From contig OZ037769.1 in NCBI GenBank assembly GCA_964035545.1, forward strand, positions 5,429,429 through 5,493,428: a DNA stretch of 64,000 bases, read 5' to 3'. This document shows, in pieces, positions 50,117 through 62,542 of the stretch. The DNA is from Bugula neritina (lineage: Eukaryota > Bryozoa > Gymnolaemata > Cheilostomatida > Bugulidae). The position numbers and the translations under genes are program-made. The notes beneath the pieces were generated by a model. It was not told the DNA's origin, made no database searches, and saw nothing but the letters and a program-made list of their open reading frames with translations. Numbering within the stretch: position 1 is the first letter of the stretch; the number at the start of each line of letters is the position of its first letter.

Positions 50117-50737
50117 CTAACCCTGGGTCACTTTAATATTGCTAAAGAGCAATCCGAGAGTGGAACAGCAAGGTGCGAGGCAGCATGATAGCATATACTC
50201 AAAGAACTTCTGTTGTACTCCACAAACCAGACTCATCATTTTAATCTGTGGTGTCCAGCTGTATATGAAGGAGAAAGTTGTGCAGGCAAATTCACAACCC
50301 CAGCATAAGCCGTAGAGCCAGGAGCACAGAACCGTGAGACAGGAGTAACAGCACTTTCTACCTCCCTCATAGCACTTGTAGGCGCATTTCCAAGCACATT
50401 CTGGAGAATGGGCGCTATCCGGCTCACCAAACACATCCTCAAAGGCTACCTACAATTATTTTAAGCCAGATTTGTAAAGCTACAAGCCAAATGTTTAGTT
50501 TATAAGAAGTATTTATGACATATGACATTTATGACAGAGCGCAGGCTAAAACAGAATAAAAAACTAAAACTTAAGTAAAGTCTTTTTCAAGTTCATTTGT
50601 TGCAAGAACAAATTATGATACGTGGCTCCACGTCACAGATTTATATTGTATAAATTGACACTTACTGTTAGGTTATCATTTAAACCATTTGGATCTCTGT
50701 TGACCATATCAGGTTTGCCATCATCACCTTCGCCCAT
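50117..50737 (-). CDS. Cysteine-rich caveolin, copy 7
   Basis: Exons 50737-50666 (MGEGDDGKPDMVNRDPNGLN..., 24 codons) and 50449-50117, phase 0, encode 134 residues. Its second exon differs from copies 5 and 6 at E-to-D in FGEPDSAH and M-to-K in GGRKCC. It has a short 216-bp intron. It is the third member of the recent duplication. Confidence 0.9.
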
Positions 50738-52141
50738 TTTTAGTGTTTTTTATTGTTTTGGCACTAAAATTGTGACTGAATTTACCCTGGGGAATAGTAA
50801 TGGAATGACGACTTTTAATAAAATCAACTCCTTAAAAACGAGTTCAATTATTGACTCGTTACTTGTTGCCACTCGATAAACATCCTCTGTGTTACCAAGG
50901 ATTTTGTTTGCATATCAAATTATACTAATGACACAGTTTTCAAATGCTAAAAACAAACTTTGTAACTTATACCTTTGCTTTAGCGTTAATATAATTTCAA
51001 GTGGCCGCTCAACCTGGGTATATTTGTGATTATTTTGCTGCTAATATGAAAAAGTGTAAGAACTCACGCTATAATTGATTTTTCTAGAAATTGCAGTACA
51101 TATAATACTTTACAAAAAATACTTATGATGTAGAGCTAATAGAAACAGTTACTAGTAGAGCTAATGTAGAGTATAGCAGTGCTCAAGTAATACTAGAATT
51201 GATTACGTCTTCACAGTTAAATATAGACTAGAATGTGCTTTTAATTATATTTATTTTCACATATAAATGCCCACAGTGCGTCGGTCTTCTATTTATCACT
51301 TCGTTCCATTGCTTTGATTCCATTGCAGCTCGCTTATACAATGAATTTATGCTTGTGGTTTCATTCAAGCAACTGTCTCCTAACATGTAATGAAAAATCC
51401 ATTCTCACTATGGCAAGCTTTGAAACACAGTGTATACAATGCAGCATGCCTAGGTCATTACTCATCACATTGTAATGTCCCAGCCATAGAATAATCTATC
51501 TAAATAACAAAGTCTATCTATTTAAATAATGCAATTTATAAACAATAAAAGTTTAGCACAGCAAAGACAGTAAGAACATGTTTTGCACTGCAGGGTGATA
51601 CAAATTCCCCCCCAAAAACATCAGTATTTAATTCTAATGAAGTTATTCTTGAAGCACTATACTTTTTCTATTTATAACTTGTTTGGTGTGCCTTTTCTCA
51701 TTCGGGGTAGATGAAAACATTACTAGGTAGTAGTAAACCCTGCATGCACAGCAATATAGGATATTATATAACTTTTGTTGATTTTGTTATAGCATATAAT
51801 AATATTCAGAATATATTACCTTGTTAATCCTATTTCACATTGCTTGCTGATACGTAATTAATTCTGTTGAATAATATGTCTAAAGCAACTATTTTGCTAA
51901 AAGCAACTAATTTACTAAAAGATTTTCCTGACAGTTTTCTTAAGAACGCTGTATTATAATAAAAGATAAAAATATAGCATTTTTAAACTTTGTATAATAA
52001 AAGAGCAACACACAATGTACATGAACTGTAATGCTCCACACAACAAATTCACTTGCAGTGTCTTCCATAGCATTTAGTATTGGTTATAAAAGATGCTGCT
52101 CCAACCAACGGAGTTGAAACAAAATACAATCGTCAATGTCT
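50738..52141. other. Spacer between caveolin copies 7 and 8
   Basis: AT-rich. No exon or clear repeat recognised. Confidence 0.45.
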
Positions 52142-52715
52142 TTAGGACTGAGTGACTTTAATGTTACTGAACAAAGCTCCACATGAAGAGCACAGTGGTA
52201 CCAAACAACACTCCACGCAAGTGGCGTAGATGGACTGGCACGTGCCACAGACTAGTTTCAGCATACGGATAGTCGGTGTGAATATCCATATGTAACAGCA
52301 AGTGATGTAAGCGAACTGGCAACCCCAGCAGAACCCATACAACCACGTACACAGCACCGTCATTATTTTATAACAGATACTCTTTGCCCCTTCATAGCAC
52401 ATAAATCCACATTTGTATGCACAATCAGGTGAGTGCGCTCCATCAGGCTCACCAAAAATGTCTTCAAACGCCACCTAAAAATAATATTATAAAGCAAATT
52501 CAAAAGTTGCAAAAAGATAAATATGCAAGAATTTCTTTAAATAATATAATAGCCTTTAGCAGTTTCAAGCTGCAAGCCGGTACAAAGTTGTACTAAATAA
52601 CTATGAAGATAGTTGCATGAGATAAATATTTGAAACAATAATTACTTACAGTTAATGAGCCATTTAAATTGTTTGGATCTCTGTTTACTAAATCGGGTTG
52701 TCCATCTTCTCCCAT
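52142..52715 (-). CDS. Cysteine-rich caveolin, copy 8
   Basis: Exons 52715-52650 (MGEDGQPDLVNRDPNNLNGS..., 22 codons) and 52474-52142 (VAFEDIFGEPDGAHSPDC... to SNIKVTQS), phase 0, encode 132 residues with sixteen cysteines in the second exon. It is intermediate between the copy 5-7 type and copy 1. It is the first gene of the array in the direction of transcription and could resemble the founder, though that is a guess. Confidence 0.9.
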
Positions 52716-55700
52716 ATTAATTTCAACAAATAGTCAAGTTTAAAACACTCGGCAACCACTTCTGACTACTGTACGAAGGTAACTAAACGCTATATCCTAA
52801 GATATTATATTATATTTATAACAGATATATCAGTTTGCCATTCACATATAATTATTATTCACTGAAAATTTAATGAACTTTCAGCTCATACTAATATACA
52901 ATTGATGTTTCAATATTTTTTCTTGAATTATAAATGCTGATTACTAAGCAACGTTGCAGTGATATAAGTCCCAGAAGTATTGACTATTCTTCAGAGTTGC
53001 TCTGAAAGAAAGTTTGAAATAGCAATCATTGCTTTTCTCATTTATCAGGTAATTTGTGAGAATAAAGCTGTCTTAGTATAGTGAAGGCAAGTCCAGTAGC
53101 GTATTCAGCAGCTAGCCCGAACTATTTTCCAGTTTACTGTAGCTTTAGCAACTTATTATAAAGAATACCTTTACGCAGGCGCAACAAATTTTTGAATCTA
53201 TATGCTATATTTTTAGAAAATTGTACGGTTAGTGCAGTGCCTAGTTATCAATATACATAACTTTAAGATTTGGGTCTCCATTACCCAATTTTAATTTGAA
53301 AGAAGTAAAAGTAACTTTATTAAGAATACCCTCAACTACTTCAATGCAATGCTGGCTTTACTGGGACAGTTTTAAATCTAACAGGCTAAATTCAATTTTT
53401 TGAGAGCAGATCAACTTTGAATGTATCTGTTTACACTCCTGTAAGTTCTATATTTCTCTAAATACTGCTCTATTGATTGTACTTCATATATCAAAGGCAA
53501 TATTTTTCAGGCTTAGCTGAAATCAATAAGATTTTTCAATTTATCTGTTCTTATATTGGTAATATTTATAGTAAGCAGGCTAATAAAGCCTGTTTCAACA
53601 TTCTATCTATTTCTATAAAATATATTGAAGTAATATGTGTAAATTCTGCATTCAGTTAAAAGTCCTTGAACTTAAATAGACCAATAGCAATGGCTATAAG
53701 ATTTGCAAATCTGTTTCACGAGAAGCTGTTAATTAATGAAGCTTTAGGATTGGCATCATTGAGTAGGTGCCGTTAAGATAAACATCATTGGGTATATGCT
53801 TTTGTGAAATAGGCATTACTGGGGCTAATAGAAGTGTGTCTACAAAGAAAACTTCAATAACGAATAAATTAAGTGTTATTGTTGCAGCCTATAATAATTT
53901 AAGTTATTTAATTACCTATCTCATATGTGTTATATTTCTTAGCTTAGGTTTCAAACTATCAGCTTTGCTAAAACAGATTTTAGGCACTTCCCCAATACTC
54001 TTAGCAACCTAAAATGCTTACAATTTTGGCTTAATTTTTTTCAAGTACAATAAAAAAGCCTAATTAATTCCGCTACCCAATTTTAGAACAGAATAAATAC
54101 AAGAATCAAATTTTTACAGCTATGCATATTTGAACACTTTATTTACCAAAAGAGCAGCAATAATTCACAAATAGATGCTGTCAAAAGGACTATTCAATAC
54201 AGGATGAAAAGCTAATGTCAAGGGATTCTTTGATTGTAATAACTACTGTTTACATATATTATCAGCAAACCGCTTGTGATCAACCATAGTAAACTAAGGC
54301 TATACTGTTTAGCTTCTAAAATGACGTCTAAATATCGGAGGAATGAAGTTTAGAAAAAATTCTTGCATTAACTCTATATTTCATATACTTTCAATTAAAA
54401 ATGAAAGAGCTTAGAGTTTAAATTGTTAGCTAGCAATTATTTAAAAAGCCCTATTGATTGACATTTGAATGAGGTTGTGCTTGTTGCTATATACTTATTG
54501 CTAAGGCTGCATTTGCACTGCGTGCACCTAATATACGAGAAATGCAGTCGTATAGCTTTGTATTTAATCAATACAGAGTAAACAAGTTGCTTAACTACAG
54601 CTACGCACTATAGATTGAAATACATTTGACTCGTAAAACAACGTGGATTATGATGGTTGCTGCTGATGGCATAAACTAAAATACTATGTTAGAATCTAAA
54701 TAAGCAGTTTTATACTAGCAGAAATATTCTCTAAACCAATTGAGCTAGTGGTATGAATTGATAAACATTCAAATTGGCGATGGTTGTTTTTCCATAGATT
54801 CCTCTTCGATAGAGCATTGTAGTATTTCAGTGTTTATACACTCCCTAAGTATTCATTTAAGTCTTCATTTGAGTATATATACAGTTGAGTAACTAATGAA
54901 AGTTAGTCTATAAGAAGACTTTTAAATGAGTTGCCTACAGACAAAGACAATCATGGGGCACTGGAATGATCAGTGTATCCACTTGACCATAATATACAAG
55001 GACTCTTGATGCACTCTGATGGAGAGAACTGAAAACTATCACTAATTGCTATTACAGCAACTTATTTGTACAATATTTTCATGCCCCCTCCCCCCCCCCT
55101 TCCCAGTTGCTCTCTCATATAGGAATATAATAAAATAAATATATTGCAGGGAAACCGAAAAAATGCTACAGTATAATACAAAGATATTATAGCGAAATGA
55201 AAAACTATTAATTACAATAAGGTAGAAAAGTATTACGGTGGAATAAAACAGCGTTACACTGTAACAAAGAAAGTATTATGGATATAATAGCTTTTGGCGA
55301 ATAGAGAGTGAAAGCTTTCCATCAAGTCAAGATAGTACAGTTTTGCTATACTTCGGTACATATTGGCTACCCCTTAATTAGCTGACAGTTAAATATGTTG
55401 TATTAGCAGCAAAAATATTTAATAATTTGAACCAGGCCTCCAGCAATTCAGCTCAAACTTGTGTTCTCAGAATTTCTTTAGTACTCCATCAAAGTTGGTC
55501 AAAGCCTGCTATGGTTATAATTTATCTACTGAGCATACATGTATTGGAAGCATACTAATAGTTTTGTAATGTCAATTTTATTCACTTTACATGTCAACGG
55601 TTAGTTTTATAGCAATTTGAAGGTGAAAATAAATTCATCATTTGCTAGGACTAGTTGGATAGTGTTTTTCTATGCACGATACTGGTTTAGTAGTGAGGTC

Positions 55701-56452
55701 ACATAGAATAAGCCATGATTTGATTGTGTACATGGTTGTCAAGAGTAACAATGGTTGCCAAGCGTTGCTAAGCAGTGCTACCATGGGGTGATTACAAATA
55801 TTTATACAGCTATTATACTAATAATAGGTAACCCAAATGGCAAAATAGTATATCTAAAAGCTTACTGATTTGTGTTAAAATCAATATCAGTTTTACACTT
55901 AGAGCATTGACATAGCTCATGTCCAATGAACCTATTAGCTTCCGTTTCATGGATACAAACAGACTGGCTTAAACTATACTAGAAAAATAACTAGTGAGCT
56001 ATGTATCACTATAGAGAAGCTGTTGATGCTGCTCCTGTAGAATGTATAAAGCCTTATTACTTCGAGATATTTTAAGAGATATTGTCACACAGGGTTTTAT
56101 ATGCTTGGCATAAATAGTATATATTTATACAAATAACATAACATTAGATAAGGAAGCATTCTGAAAATATTCAGATAATCCTATTATTACTATTAGAACG
56201 ATTTTATGTTCCACATACAGAAAAACTGTACATCCTTGACCAACATGAAAATAAAATTAGTGCCCAAGTAGAAAAAACTGCATTACAAACAACTTTATTA
56301 GTTCATAAACCTTTCGAACAAAATATAATCCAAAAACAAGTATGCCACTTGACTGAACAAAATCTCAAGAAATTGTAAGCACACAAAGTAAGTTTTTGAA
56401 ATACAAATGATATAATTTAATTTTAGAAAAAATATAATATATTAAGAAGTCA
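52716..56452. other. Intergenic region between the caveolin array and the F-box gene
   Basis: About 3.7 kb, AT-rich. A C-rich run lies at about 55083-55102. Short reading frames (for example 53477-53659 and 53788-54012) have no splice or similarity support. The promoter of caveolin copy 8 is presumably at the left end. Confidence 0.5.
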
Positions 56453-59400
56453 TCAAAGAAATCCGTAGAGGACTACTTCTTTGTTGTATTTGTCATCCAT
56501 AAGCAGCAATGCTATAACAGGAGTTGTGCCCACGTCATCGAATATTACTTTGGCATCCATGGCAAGTTGGCCTGATGACCCTGAGAAATGTGTCAATAAG
56601 AACATTACAATTAAGTATCATGGCAGACTTCCGGATTTACTGGCCAGTACAGCAGAAATGTGAAATAGAAGCATCATAAACACTATAAGCAGCTCTTGTC
56701 TAATGGGACCTCCATTTATTAGCCAGTCAGCAATGCGATAACAGAGCGCTAGAAAAAATGGCCAACAACTTAAAAAGAACATTTATTTTGATTTAACTTT
56801 AATACTGATTTCAATTTCAGTTAGCATCTTAAGCCCTTAGAAACATAGTTGACGATAACCTAATGAGAAAAATATTGTGCTCAAAAATGGCAGTCAAATC
56901 ACACCGTCAGTAACAGAAGACAGGAAATGCTAATTCATTTCCTAAATCAGAGTGTCCAACCTTTTCAGATCAAAGGCCACTAAAAGGGAATATTCCATGG
57001 CAAGGGCCACAAAGTAAACATAAATGTAGGCTGGGGGCCACATCCGGCCCTGGGGCCGCCTGTTGGACATCCCTGTCCTAAATAATTTTATTTTCAATTA
57101 AAATCTCATATTGACTCAAAATATGCCTATGAATGGACTGTTAGCAAGCTTCAGCTTAAAAATAGAAAAACATGTCCTTGAGCTAATTTCTGGGGTTTTC
57201 ATTATATAAAATAGTGACAAAATAATTCAATATAAACCACACTTCCAATTACGTTTGTTGACTTCTTGGACTATATGGTGTGAATTAGTGGCCGGAGAAA
57301 GCGGAAACAAGCGAGAAGAAAATAGCGTGAATTACTGATCCGTATCCCAATATGTAAACTTGAGTAGACAACTCCCAATGAATTCATAAATGAAATTCTG
57401 ACATAGAGCTGATCAAATTAACTAAAGGGCTATACTTTGTAGATGACACAGCATGATTCAAGTCGTTAACCTCATTAAAGCCCGAGATAATTAGCTATCT
57501 TATCATTTTGTGCCAATACTAGAATTGGCGTATTCAAGCATATAAACAGCCCATTCTAAGCAATTAACACATATAATAGCTATTCTCTATTACTAAAGCC
57601 ATATCAGGAGCATTACAGGAAACTAAAAACTACAAAGAAAATAATTTCTGATTGTACTTCCACCAGCTACACGAGATATATTTATTGGGCAGACAAATCC
57701 AAAAATTACTGATACAACCCAAATGCCTCCCACATGTGTGTCACAGTTACTTACCACAGAAACAACTTCTCCGTAGAATTCGTCCTTCTAGCTGTAGACT
57801 TCCCTGGTTGTGTGACCAATTTATCCCTGAATCTCTTAGCCGAGCTAAATACAGGAAAAGCAAGGAGATAAAACAATGCATTTCTTTTGAATACAATAGG
57901 TAATAATAATGGATAATCAAATGGCTTTAGGCTGTAGAAACAATTTAATGATTTGAACTTGAACAAACTCACAGTTTAGCTTAAGTTTTGAGCTGAACTG
58001 ATCATCTGACCGTTCGGGATTATGGATTACCAGCCTGTCAAAATCTACAAAAGTTTTCAATAATCAGACAATGATCTACACAGAGGCTATGATAGAATCA
58101 TCTGCTTGACAAGCTAAGCAGGTAGTTGACACGCTAGGCAGGTAGTCGACATGCTAGGCAGGTAATTGAAATGCTAGTCAGGTATTTGCATGCACTTGTT
58201 TTATATATATAGTATAGATAGAGCATTGATATTGGAATAATTCAAGTCAAACTACTGAGCAGGAACAAACAGGCTTGACTCTTTGCACACCTCATCATCA
58301 AACACACAACTTAGCAGAACTAGTAATGAGAGAGCATGGCACACCTCCATCATAATTCTCATCCGTTGCTGTCACTTCTAATTTAGGACTCAACTGAACG
58401 CTATTCCTAGTGAGGTATTCGTAACAGCAGCCTACAAATTAGAAGAATAATTTAAAACTTGCTATTGATTTACAGAGCAAAGCCTTATACCCCTATTAGT
58501 TCAACATGTTTTACAGCGTCTATTATTGTAAAACATTTAGTGTAATTTCAAGTTTCATATCAATACTGCAATTATATTCCAAACCTAATATTTTTGCTAG
58601 ATGACTTCATCAATGTACTTTGCTTTATTGCAAATGGTAAATGTTGACTTGGTTTGTCTATAAACTAACTGCTCCACAGCAGTTTTGATTGCATAGCATA
58701 GTTCTATAAGTTATAAAGAATGGGGAGGGGGTAGTTACATGCATAGAACCCAGTCTTAGCTATACTATTTGATTAATCTATTTATTAGTTTCAACTAAAT
58801 ACAAACTTTCTACAGTCTGAATTCAGCCAAAATATGCTTTTAAATCGTATCAATCTCAATACAAATTTATCTAGAAATCAAAAATGAATTTCAGTTTACA
58901 GCCTAGAAAATAGCACCCATAGTTTCATATTAGAGAGAAGATAACTTACCACAACCAGGCGAATTGAAATGACTAATGAGAGGATTGAATACAGGTTTTG
59001 TCTGGAGAATGTTTTCAGGAGTGATGTAAGCAATGCGGGTGAGAGAGTCAAAGTTCGATAGCAGAACAAGCATGTCGCAAGTAGCGTAGGAATATCCGTA
59101 CGTGGCGGACACGTGCACTGGGTGGTGTCCTTCTACACAACATCATCATATTAGCTAGCAGTTATCATCACAACTAATAGTTATGATCCCATTATTTACA
59201 TATTCATTCATTTTGAACATCATAAATATATTATTGAAAAAATAAAAACTATCTGTAAATCGATTACTTTGAAACAAATTAATTTAAACCAGCATTTCAT
59301 TGAAACATGATTAGGGTAAATATCCTTACTTCTTACGATGTAGGAGTGCGAGATATTAAAGTGGGAGGTGTGGGTGGAGCCAAGGAGCTGCCCTGTGAGT

Positions 59401-60754
59401 CCATTGTATACAGTGATAGCTGGGCCCTGGATTATTACTAGCAAATCACCTGCAACACATGCAGACATTTTTATTTACACATAAATATCTGCTAGTATTA
59501 AAATACAAATTTGTTGTATTAGGGTAATCAAAAAAGTCATGAAAACACAACCAAATATTTAAAGTTAGTCATTTTTAAAGTGATTAAGAAAAGTTGGCCA
59601 ATTCTACCAATATATTTAAAATTGTTCTATGATATGTACATAGAGACACACTGCAAAAACAACAAATTAACGCGCAACACATTACAGGGTAAACAACTCC
59701 TAAAAAGCAAATCCCATGTTATTACTCATCATCAGCTCCCTTTACAGACAGACAAAACTCCTTCGCTGTGTCTTGACACAGCTTAATTAATATCAGAAAA
59801 CCTAACGTTTTCCAAACTTAATTAAAAGGAGTTGTGTGCTCTATAGTCAAGAGATGAGGTGTCATTTTTGTAGGTTTATTACTGAATAATTGTTGGAAAA
59901 TGGGTGAATAATCTTAGAGCTTCTTGCCAAAGTTTGAAAGATAGAGTTTCTATAAATATAATTAATGCAATAATTGAAGTATGCTAATCAATGAAAAGTG
60001 AGAATTTGTCAGTCGACAGCCATTGGCCATAGCATACCTAAAAAGTGAATCCAAGTTTTGTGCCTTTTATATCTCTCAAGAAGTGAGATCTTTCTAGCGT
60101 AAAAACGACGTGAGTTAAGGTCAAGGATATCTAAGCTGGAAGATTTGTAGACGAGGAACCAGTCTTCAATGGTCAGACCTGAAATATTACCAGAAAAGAG
60201 TGACAACAGTCTAATCTTACATAACATTGAGGATAAAAATGTAAACTGCAGTTGCTATCACGTCACCATCACATTGAAATTTTGTCACCTAAGACCAAAA
60301 TAGCTATATACGTACAGTCAACATTATTAACAGTTTAATAGCATTTTTATGAATTTGAGAATTACAGGAGAATCAAATATTCATGTGCTAATGTCTATTT
60401 TTAGAAACTCAAGCCTGATACTTACAATACATGTCTTATTCTCCAGAATACTGTGTTTGATATGAAAAACTTTCCATTTTATGAATTTGTTTTCTAAACA
60501 GAAAAATGACTATAACTAAAATAACGAATCACCAAAACACTACCTGAACAAGACCTGAGTATTTGCTCAGTGGTCAACTCTTTGTAACATATTTCCTTCC
60601 AGAAATCTTCTTTACAGTAGTGGAAGAATGTCTTGCACCAGTAGTGCAAGTCTTGGCAGACTTTGGAAATTGCCAGGAAGGACTTGCCATCGAGATATCG
60701 GAGAATAATTTCCATTATGTCATAGGGAAGGCAGAGTATAGTTGCTGAGTTCAT
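56453..60754 (-). CDS. F-box protein of unknown subfamily
   Basis: Eight minus-strand exons, 60754-60544, 60178-60038, 59449-59330, 59132-58950, 58431-58345, 58044-57973, 57844-57755 and 56580-56453, all joined in phase 1, encode 343 residues. The N-terminus (about 8-50) is an F-box: LPYDIMEIILRYLDGKSFLA, then VCQDLHYWC and WKEICY. F-box proteins are the substrate receptors of SCF ubiquitin ligases, binding SKP1. The remainder has strands such as DLLVIIQGPAITVYNGLTGQ and DMLVLLSNFDSLTRIAYI that look like propeller-type repeats of an FBXW-like protein, but no WD dipeptide pattern is clear. I cannot name the orthologue. The 5' end abuts the NCBP2AS2-like gene, 72 bp from its stop. Confidence 0.85.
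56948..57075. mobile_element. 128-bp hAT-like MITE with 8-bp target-site duplication
   Basis: Lies in intron 7 of the F-box gene. The left end is CAGAGTGTCCAAC and the right end, reversed, is CAGGGATGTCCAAC. The element is flanked on both sides by TCCTAAAT (56940-56947 and 57076-57083). The interior has 'gggccacatccggccctggg', typical of short hAT elements found in many animals. Eight-bp duplications are the rule for hAT transposons. No coding capacity. Confidence 0.9.
58111..58190 (+). repeat. 20-bp tandem repeat, 4 copies
   Basis: Copies of acgctaggcaggtagtcgac with a few changes, in intron 5 of the F-box gene. Confidence 0.9.
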
Positions 60755-60826
60755 AACAGTTTATAGTCTTTTGTCTTTTAGAATATAAGGTATATGCTGT
60801 GCTTTATATTATTATGTCAGTACTTA

Positions 60827-62141
60827 TTACTTTGAGCGGGGCTTGTTCTTTTCACGTTCTAACTCTTGTTGAAAGGTATTTTTAAATCTCTCTATTCGGT
60901 CACTAAAGGCTTTCGCATCTCCCTCTTTGCTCTTCAAATAGTGGGATCCTGTATATACACCATATGTTCTATATTCTATATACACTATATATTCTATATA
61001 CGCTATAATCTATATACACTATATATTCTATATTCATTATACACACTATACTTTATATATACTATATTCAATATACACTATATTATTTATACACTATATT
61101 ATTTATGCACTATATTATTTATACACTATATTCTGTATGTACAACATACATCAGTTTATTTCCAATAACCACTAACTAGAATAAAGTTCAAGAATTTCAA
61201 AGCAAAATAAGTATTTTATACATGTTCAATACCAAACAATAGGTTTTCAAATTGCTGTTTCAAGTTTTGTGTCATGACAGCCAAAAGCTTACAAGCTTTT
61301 GTATGCTATAAACATGTGAAGCTACACACATATAATGTATGAAACATATTAAAGAAGCCAACCTTCCTGCCTAGCTCTTAGATACCAGAAGGCTGTGAAC
61401 TTGGCAGCTCTCCTCATTGGCTCAGAGTCAGCGAGCTGTAAAATGTTGAATGATTAGTTAAACAGGCAGCTCAGGCAGCCTAGGCTATAAGCATACCCTT
61501 ACCAAATGTTAGCAGAGATGCATTATTTTAAAAGTTCCGGCAATCCTCAAAATCTTATAGTTCAACAGGAAGCATTTGTTTTAAATACTGTAGCTGCAAA
61601 AGCAATTTTGCTTCCTACACATAATCAGAAAAAAATATATGAAGAAAAATAAAACAAAGGTAACCTTACCTTTTTGATTATTTCATCTTGGCGTTGGTGC
61701 AGAAAGTACCTACAACAATATTAAATTTGCCATTTTAAAAATATCAAAGAGCAACTTTTTCATGAGTCTAAAATAAACACCAATTAAGCTCCAAAACTGC
61801 AGCTAGACCAGTACTAGAATAGAGAGTTTTGACTACTAGTTAAGTGATTTGCATGCTTTAGTGTTTGGAACAGTTACTGTTAGGCCCGAACTTCTATAAA
61901 TTACTTTTACTAAGTCATAGCTACATACTTCTACTGAGTTACAAGTATAACTATTCATGTAACTGAGATTCCTATAGCCTGAATAAATATTTTTAAAGCT
62001 TTTAATTTGGATAGTATTAGATCCAAGAGCAAGATTACATACTGGGTAACACGAAAATCTAAAAGTAACTGAGACTAAAACTGAAAAAGTCATGAATTTA
62101 TACTAACTTTTGCCTTACCTTAATATATTTCGAAGAGGCAT
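60827..62141 (-). CDS. NCBP2AS2: NCBP2AS2-like microprotein
   Basis: Four exons, 62141-62119 (only 23 coding bases), 61709-61670, 61435-61363 and 60948-60827, join in phases 2, 0 and 1 to encode 85 residues. The protein opens MPLRNILRYFLH and has LADSEPMRRAAKFTAFWYL, lining up with the human 99-residue NCBP2AS2 (start MVLRRLLAALLH, core RPIRRAAQLTAF), followed by a helix F.ERF...F.QEL in both. The human protein is a little-studied microprotein; I recall a hypoxia link. The basic, amphipathic start could be a mitochondrial signal, which is inference. The reading frame upstream of the ATG stays open, so a longer start is possible, but the homologue starts here. The last acceptor lies at the edge of a TATACAC-rich repeat. 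Confidence 0.85.
60950..61140 (+). repeat. TATACACTATATT-type tandem repeat
   Basis: Degenerate copies of ctatattctatatacactat in the last intron of the NCBP2AS2-like gene, abutting the acceptor of its final exon. The plus-strand open frame across it is repeat-derived. Confidence 0.85.
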
Positions 62142-62326
62142 GAATGACGAAACTGGATGGCTCAATATGAATGTAATCTGCAGATATAGTTATAGCAGAT
62201 TACTGATTAGATAATCAATCATGTGAATGAATAACACTTAATTTCAGAAATAAATGCGTTTTACTTGAGCTTCACAATCACTGAGCCTAAACTGATTATT
62301 ACTATAAGATTAAGCATAAAACTAAA

Positions 62327-62542
62327 GGGAGCAGCCGTGGTCTAGGAGTTAGAGCGTTTGCTTAGTAAGCACGAAGTCATGGGTTCAAGCCCAAACAAAG
62401 GCCATTGGTGATGTTAGGAAGAGCATCTAGCCAAAATTGCTCCTGTGCTACATATGAATAAGTTCTTAGCCCGATTTAACAAAAACCCTTTTCATCAGGA
62501 ATTTTCTCACAGGGATGGTGATTATAAACCTGCGTGAGTTTT
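62327..62542 (+). mobile_element. tRNA-Thr-derived SINE, copy 7
   Basis: Near full length, upstream of the NCBP2AS2-like gene: gggagcagccgtggtctagg head, gggttcaagccc B box, body and tail to gcgtgagttttttt. Confidence 0.88.

Larger units (their letters stand above)
44985..50737 (-). repeat. Tandem segmental duplication of a caveolin gene unit (about 2.5-2.6 kb)
   Basis: Unit 1 (about 44985-47571) and unit 2 (about 47572-50111) align along their whole length, including introns and upstream spacer. A partial unit 3 starts at about 50112, where the same 'aagctaaccctgggtcac' edge appears. The second exons start 2585 bp and 2539 bp apart. The unit 3 intron is shorter (216 versus about 712 bp) and similarity ends inside it. 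Confidence 0.9.
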
